Assembly (NCBI RefSeq): GCF_003334855.1
Contig: NZ_QOWE01000023.1
Location: 84,077 to 148,076 of the forward strand
DNA length: 64,000 nucleotides
Origin: Larkinella punicea
GTDB taxonomy: Bacteria > Bacteroidota > Bacteroidia > Cytophagales > Spirosomataceae
Direction of reading: 5' to 3'
The notes beneath the pieces were generated by a model, which was not told the origin of the DNA, did not search any database, and was given only the letters and a program-made list of their open reading frames with translations. A program made the position numbers and the translations under genes. Shown in pieces: positions 60,075 to 64,000 of this stretch; the stretch's first letter is position 1, and every line of letters begins with the position of its first letter.

Positions 60075-60430
60075 AAAAGAGAAGCGGGGAAACGGTGTCG
60101 ACGCCGGATAAAGTGGATGTCTTAACTATTTATCCAAAGGTAAGTGACCTGCAACCGCCAAATATCTCCGGTTTTAGTCAATCCTAAACATATTTTAACC
60201 GTTTTCATGTGATCATGGATGGGGTTTCTGCCCAACCTGCCCGGAGTCGTTGGGTTCATGCAGCCGTTTATGCCTTTTTTTATTAATTTAGGGTATAATT
60301 TTGAGGTTGACCGGTTCATGAACGGCGTGAACCGGTTGAGTATAGTGTTCACCGCCCAATTTGGATCTATATAAAATGTGATCTGAATGAAGGCACAAAA
60401 AGAAGCGGGGCCGCCCGCACGATCACGAGT
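60075..60430. other. Intergenic region upstream of permease
   Basis: No credible gene. A 76-codon minus frame at 60122-60352 has no family features. GAACCGGTTCATG-type short inverted words occur near 60310-60335. Confidence 0.4.
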
Positions 60431-60532
60431 TATGAATTAAAAGTTATGAGTTGAAAATTAAAAGTAAACGGGTCGCTATCCTGCTTTTCACTTTTAACTC
60501 TTAATTTTTAACTCTTAACTCTTAACTATAGA
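60431..60532. repeat. AATTAAAAGT word hairpin upstream of ricT
   Basis: The left arm (about 60433-60465) has GAATTAAAAGTTATGAG and AAAATTAAAAGT; the right arm (60489-60529) has ACTTTTAACTCTTAATTTTTAACTC repeats. They pair imperfectly around about 22 nt. The architecture matches those at 38129 and 41492, and it ends 7 bp before the ricT start. Confidence 0.72.
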
Positions 60533-60539
60533 TAGAGTT

Positions 60540-61748
60540 ATGGGATGCAAATCATGTACGACCGGCGGTTGTGGGACCAAAACCGCGACCGGAGCCGTGG
60601 GCGGATGCAAGAATAATGGGGCCTGTGGCACCGGTGGTTGCAATAAAATGAATGTGTTCGACTGGTTGAGCAACATGGAGACGCCCTCCACACGCCGGTA
60701 CGATGCAGCCGTAGAAGTAAAGTTTAAGGGTGGCCGGAAGGAATACTACCGAAACCCGCACCAGATCGATCTGACGACGGGTGACTACGTTGTCTGTGAA
60801 ATGCAAACGGGCTATCACATTGGCTGCGTGTCGCTCCAGGGGGAACTGGTTCGCTTGCAGATGTTGAAGAAAAACATCCCGTTTTCCGACGACCTGAAAG
60901 TGATTCACCGCGTGGCGTCGCAGAAAGACCTCGAAAAACACGAGCAGGCCATCGCCCGCGATCTGACGACGATGTACCGCACCCGCGAAGTGGTGAAGGA
61001 ACTCAAGCTGAATATGAAACTGTCCGACGTTGAATACCAGTCGGATAACACGAAGGCGACATTTTACTACTCGTCCGACGAGCGTGTCGATTTCCGGGAA
61101 CTGATCAAGATTCTGGCCGCCGAATTCAAAATTCGGGTCGAAATGCGGCAGATCAGCCTGCGGCAGGAAGCCGGGCGGTTGGGCGGGATTGGCTCCTGCG
61201 GCCGCGAATTGTGCTGCTCGACCTGGCTGACCGATTTCAAAAACATTACGACCTCGGCGGCTCGCTATCAGAATTTGTCGCTGAATCCCAGTAAGTTATC
61301 GGGTCAGTGCGGCCGTTTGAAGTGCTGCCTGAATTACGAACTCGAAACGTATGTGGATGCGTTGCGCGATATTCCGCAGGTGGAAAAACCGCTGGAAACC
61401 CAGAAAGGCCGGGCGTCGCTCCAGAAAACCGACATTTTCCGGCGGATCATGTGGTTTGGTTACAGCACCGAAAGCACCTGGTATCCGCTGCCCATCGCGC
61501 GCGTCATGGAGATTCAGGAGTTGAACAAAAAGGGCATTATTCCCGAATCGTTCGACCTGCTGGAACCGATGGCCGAGCGGAAAGAAACCGCCAAAGGGCT
61601 GAGTTCACTCAACAGTGATCTGGAAAAACTGGACAAAAAATTCAGCGACCGCAGCGATCGGAAGAAGAAACGGAAGAAGAAAAAACCGTCAGCCGGTGGT
61701 GGTGAGCCGACGGCTTCGAACGGCCGCCCGGAGAACGGAAAAGCTTAA
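60540..61748 (+). CDS. ricT: RicT-like PSP1-domain iron-sulfur protein
   Basis: 402 aa. The PSP1 domain (about 50-290) includes GTGDYVVCEMQTGYHIG-type sequence and the two conserved cysteine clusters GSCGRELCCSTWL and GQCGRLKCCLNYE that bind an Fe-S cluster in the RicAFT complex. The N-terminus adds a Gly/Cys-rich segment with C3, C6, C11, C23, C29 and C34. The C-terminus is a Lys/Arg-rich tail (KKKRKKKKP). In Bacillus the complex affects RNase Y activity and phosphorelay; in this lineage the role is not established. It is not a sporulation gene here. Confidence 0.88.
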   Translation: MGCKSCTTGGCGTKTATGAVGGCKNNGACGTGGCNKMNVFDWLSNMETPSTRRYDAAVEVKFKGGRKEYYRNPHQIDLTTGDYVVCEMQTGYHIGCVSLQGELVRLQMLKKNIPFSDDLKVIHRVASQKDLEKHEQAIARDLTTMYRTREVVKELKLNMKLSDVEYQSDNTKATFYYSSDERVDFRELIKILAAEFKIRVEMRQISLRQEAGRLGGIGSCGRELCCSTWLTDFKNITTSAARYQNLSLNPSKLSGQCGRLKCCLNYELETYVDALRDIPQVEKPLETQKGRASLQKTDIFRRIMWFGYSTESTWYPLPIARVMEIQELNKKGIIPESFDLLEPMAERKETAKGLSSLNSDLEKLDKKFSDRSDRKKKRKKKKPSAGGGEPTASNGRPENGKA

Positions 61749-61753
61749 TAAAG

Positions 61754-61781
61754 AAAAAACCGGTCGGAAGGCCGGTTTTTT
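61754..61781 (+). terminator. Intrinsic terminator of ricT
   Basis: AAAAAACCGG and CCGGTTTTTT pair around TCGGAAGG, followed by CTTTTT. It lies 5 bp after the stop and may also serve the convergent Dabb gene. Confidence 0.85.
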
Positions 61782-61801
61782 CTTTTTATCGAATGTGGTT
61801 T

Positions 61802-62101
61802 TTATTCCACGGCATCATACACCAGAACCTTGCTCCAGTACCGCGCGCAGGTTTCCACAAATTTCAGGTGGATCGGGTCTTCCTGATACGCGTCGTGGGA
61901 TGCCTGATCACTGAAAATATAGGTCAGTGACCAGTCGTAGGAATGATCGATGACGGGCCGACGGGTGTCGGCGGGCTTGCCAATGTACAACGCTTCAAAA
62001 TGCGTGATGCCTTTGAGCGTTTCAAGGCCGGCGCGGAGCGCCTGGCGGTCGTCGTCGCTTTCGGGGTTCGTGAGCCAGAAATATACGGTATGAACAAACA
62101 T
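61802..62101 (-). CDS. Dabb (stress-responsive alpha/beta barrel) domain protein
   Basis: 99 aa. The sequence MFVHTVYFWLTNPESDDDRQALRAGLETLKGITHFEALYIGKPADT and YDWSLTYIFSDQASHDAYQEDPIHLKFVE is the Dabb ferredoxin-like fold (Val/Ile-rich strand with the HTVYFWL start). Dabb proteins dimerise; some are enzymes (olivetolic acid cyclase) and many have no known function. It is a single gene between two terminators. Confidence 0.85.
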   Translation of the reverse strand: MFVHTVYFWLTNPESDDDRQALRAGLETLKGITHFEALYIGKPADTRRPVIDHSYDWSLTYIFSDQASHDAYQEDPIHLKFVETCARYWSKVLVYDAVE

Positions 62102-62164
62102 GCTTGTTTTTCGACCGGTTCGCCGGTACGGTTTTAGGAGTTAACGCCAAATTGAGCCTGAAAA

Positions 62165-62884
62165 CTAACTATTTTTCTCTAACTGCTTCACCAATACTTC
62201 GAAATCTTTCGGATAGGGCGCTTCAAAAATCGTTCGTTCGCCATCCAGCAGCGTAAACGTGAGTGAGCGGGCGTGCAGGGCCACACGCTGAATGAGCGAC
62301 TGTTCTTCGGTGTCTTTTTTCAGGTTGAATTTCCGCTTCAGATCCGACAGAAAAACCGGTTTTCCGCCGTAGGTCGGATCATTGGCAATGGGGGCTTTCA
62401 AACACATCAGGTGAACCCGAATCTGGTGCATCCGGCCCGTAATTGGCAGACACTCCATCAAGGTATGCATCCGGTATACTTTCAGCGTATTGAAAATGGT
62501 TTCGGCCTCTTTCCCTTTCTGCCGGTCGATTTTCACCGCCGTTCCGTCTTTGATGGGCGAAATGGGCAGATACACCGAAATACCTTCGAAATCATGAATG
62601 CCATCTACAACGGCGTGGTAGCGTTTGGTCACCTCCCGGTGTTCGAACTGCATGGCCAGGTGGCGGTAGGCCGCCGGGTTTTTGGCAATCGCCAGAATGC
62701 CCGACGTGCCTTTGTCCAGGCGGTGGCCGAGTTGCGCATCCGGATGGTAGGCTTTGGCTAAGCGTAAGATACTCTGTGACTTATCGGCATTCCGTTCGTC
62801 GAGCGAAGCGATATTCGCCGGTTTATTGATTAAAATATAGTCGTCGTTCTCGAAAACAATCAGATCTTCAAAATTCAGTTTCAT
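62165..62884 (-). CDS. RluA-family RNA pseudouridine synthase
   Basis: 239 aa without an S4 domain. It has the catalytic motif LGHRLDKGTSGILAIAKN (active-site Asp), NDDYILINKPANIASLDERN at the N-terminus and PITGRMHQIRVHLMCLKAPIANDPTYGG near the C-terminus. RluA-type enzymes isomerise uridine in rRNA or tRNA. The exact target base is not predictable from sequence alone. Confidence 0.9.
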   Translation of the reverse strand: MKLNFEDLIVFENDDYILINKPANIASLDERNADKSQSILRLAKAYHPDAQLGHRLDKGTSGILAIAKNPAAYRHLAMQFEHREVTKRYHAVVDGIHDFEGISVYLPISPIKDGTAVKIDRQKGKEAETIFNTLKVYRMHTLMECLPITGRMHQIRVHLMCLKAPIANDPTYGGKPVFLSDLKRKFNLKKDTEEQSLIQRVALHARSLTFTLLDGERTIFEAPYPKDFEVLVKQLEKNS

Positions 62885-63066
62885 AGTACAAATGTCCTGA
62901 ACAACAGAATGCTATCCAAGGCAAAAAGATTCCCTGTCGAAAAACCGGGTGAATAGTGTCGCCATTTTGGAGGGAAGAACCGTGGGAAAAGAACTTAACC
63001 TAACGCCCAAAGGTTGAAATTAGTGGGAAACCCATCCGTATTTTCCTTTTCAACCACCGACCCAAC

Positions 63067-63639
63067 ATGTCCTACTGCACCGCTATCGATTTCATGCCCG
63101 CCGAACGAAAGGCTCTCCACAAAGCCTACCACGACCATCTTTACGGTTTTCCAATCCACGACGACGACGAGCTGTTTTGCCGGCTGGTGCTGGAAATCAA
63201 TCAGGCTGGGTTGAGCTGGGAAACGATTCTGAAAAAGGAAGCCGGTTTTCGAAAAGCATACGATAATTTCTCCATTGCCAAAGTAGCGGCTTATACCGAC
63301 GCCGACCGAGAGCGGCTGCTGGCCGATGCGGGTATCATCCGCAACCGGCTGAAAATCAATGCCGCCATCGAAAACGCCAAAACCATCCTGCAACTGCAAA
63401 AAGAACACGGTTCGTTTGAAAGCTGGCTGGAACTCCACCATCCCAAAATCAGGGAAGAATGGGTGAAGCTGTTCAAAAAAACGTTTCGCTTCACCGGTGG
63501 GGAAATCGTGAACGAGTTCCTGATGAGCATCGGCTATCTGCCCGGCGCCCACGCGCCCGACTGTCCGGTGTTTGAAAAAGTGTTGGAGAAAAAACCGTTG
63601 TGGAGTTTACCCCCAACCGTGCGACGGTCCGACCCCTGA
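63067..63639 (+). CDS. tag: DNA-3-methyladenine glycosylase I (Tag-like)
   Basis: 190 aa. The core YHDHLYGFPIHDDDELFCRLVLEINQAGLSWETILKKE is Tag-like, and the zinc site ligands appear kept: C4, an early His in AYHDH, and the C-terminal HAPDC. The usual RCxW start and the Trp of HDxxWG are changed (MSYCTAID, HLYG), so it is a divergent member. It excises 3-methyladenine from alkylated DNA. The last codons and stop (SDP-stop) are formed by a repeat at 63631. Confidence 0.85.
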   Translation: MSYCTAIDFMPAERKALHKAYHDHLYGFPIHDDDELFCRLVLEINQAGLSWETILKKEAGFRKAYDNFSIAKVAAYTDADRERLLADAGIIRNRLKINAAIENAKTILQLQKEHGSFESWLELHHPKIREEWVKLFKKTFRFTGGEIVNEFLMSIGYLPGAHAPDCPVFEKVLEKKPLWSLPPTVRRSDP

Positions 63640-63686
63640 AGGGGGCTTTTGAAATCTGGATATTTAAGCCCCCTTTAGGGCAGGGC
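63631..63686. repeat. CCCCTAAA palindromic element, copy 4 (diverged), overlapping tag stop
   Basis: GACCCCTGAAGGGGGCTT (63631-63648) and AAGCCCCCTTTAGGGCAGGG (63666-63685) form an imperfect inverted repeat with loop AAATCTGGATATTT, related to the loop of copy 3. The tag stop TGA at 63637-63639 lies inside the first arm. Confidence 0.65.
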
Positions 63687-64000
63687 TGTTACGTTTTTTT
63701 TTACACCAAATTAGCTTTGGTATAGCAATGGAGAACTTCGGTGACATTTGATCTGAAGTACTCTCGTTAAAATCATGCCATTAGGCAATATAGTTTAGTT
63801 TACGCCAATTGATTACGTGCCAGCGGCACGAGATGTTTGTAGAACAGGTTCCCCGCGTGCTCCATCGTGCCGTTCATACCTTTGCTCACTACCCTATCTG
63901 ATTACCATTAACCGAATTATCTTTGGTAGTCACTCGGCTGAGCGGTAGGGGATGGATAAAAACAGCAGTGCCTTAGGTGCCTGACACCGTTACCTATGTG
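63687..64000. other. Right-end intergenic DNA with REP-like palindromes
   Basis: No ORF. CGTGCCAGCGGCACG (63816-63830) and a GTGCCTTAGGTGCCTGACACC stretch near 63968-63988 resemble the GTGCC/GGCAC palindromes at 17561-17622. This may be the edge of a second repeat cluster that continues beyond the window. Confidence 0.5.

Overview
The window is a stretch of chromosome from a Bacteroidota bacterium, most likely a Cytophagales member of the Spirosoma/Larkinella/Rudanella type. The evidence is a GldB-like gliding lipoprotein, a SusC/SusD pair, a TonB receptor with a carboxypeptidase-regulatory-like N-terminus, many outer-membrane barrels, long two-domain FtsX-type permeases, a RicT homologue in a non-sporulating setting, DUF4293 and MnmD genes, and promoters of the TTTG-N19-TAnnTTTG type. 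Genus is an inference; no rRNA is present. Most of the window has moderately high GC, but 25.2-32 kb is visibly more AT-rich.

Layout. 0-9 kb: envelope and housekeeping genes (secreted serine hydrolase, a small membrane protein with an ABC ATPase, a YHYH / MORN-repeat / SCO1 lipoprotein operon, an outer-membrane barrel, GldB-like lipoprotein, MsbA-type exporter). 9-17 kb: Fur-family regulator, a membrane-anchored MutS-like ATPase, an ATP-grasp enzyme, leucyl aminopeptidase and two esterases. 17.2-18.7 kb: an IS200-like Y1 transposase flanked on both sides by palindromic, REP-like repeats. 18.7-24.7 kb: GMC oxidoreductase with its Tat-type small subunit, an outer-membrane barrel and a MacB/FtsX-type permease. 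25.2-31.5 kb: a compositionally different block (GH43 enzyme, AT-rich hypothetical, AraC regulator, MFS transporter, TonB receptor) that ends near a tRNA-Phe. 32-42.9 kb: Fe-S oxidoreductase halves separated by a glycosyltransferase-like gene, free-methionine-sulfoxide reductase, MnmD, KdsD-like isomerase, RecQ and PurD.

43-60 kb is the most coherent system. SusC, SusD, a TPR protein carrying an HExxH metallopeptidase-like site, and two tandem S10 serine carboxypeptidases lie on one strand. Next to them are a divergent proline-catabolic pair (P5C dehydrogenase and proline dehydrogenase), an AraC regulator and an amino-acid permease. I read this as a peptide and amino-acid scavenging locus: secreted or periplasmic peptidases, SusCD-type uptake of oligopeptides, then oxidation of released amino acids. 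The function is inferred from gene content. 60.5-63.6 kb holds RicT, a Dabb-domain protein, a pseudouridine synthase and a DNA-3-methyladenine glycosylase.

The intergenic DNA is unusually structured. At least four repeat classes can be read: (a) CCCCTAAA palindromes with arms up to 39 bp and a related loop (7.03, 14.23, 46.18, 63.63 kb); (b) hairpins whose arms are built from one short word repeated (12.5, 36.3, 38.1, 41.5, 60.4 kb); (c) REP-like units around the transposase, with related palindromes at the right end; (d) an isolated 30-bp perfect palindrome after proline dehydrogenase. No CRISPR array, prophage, rRNA operon or recognisable defence system was found.
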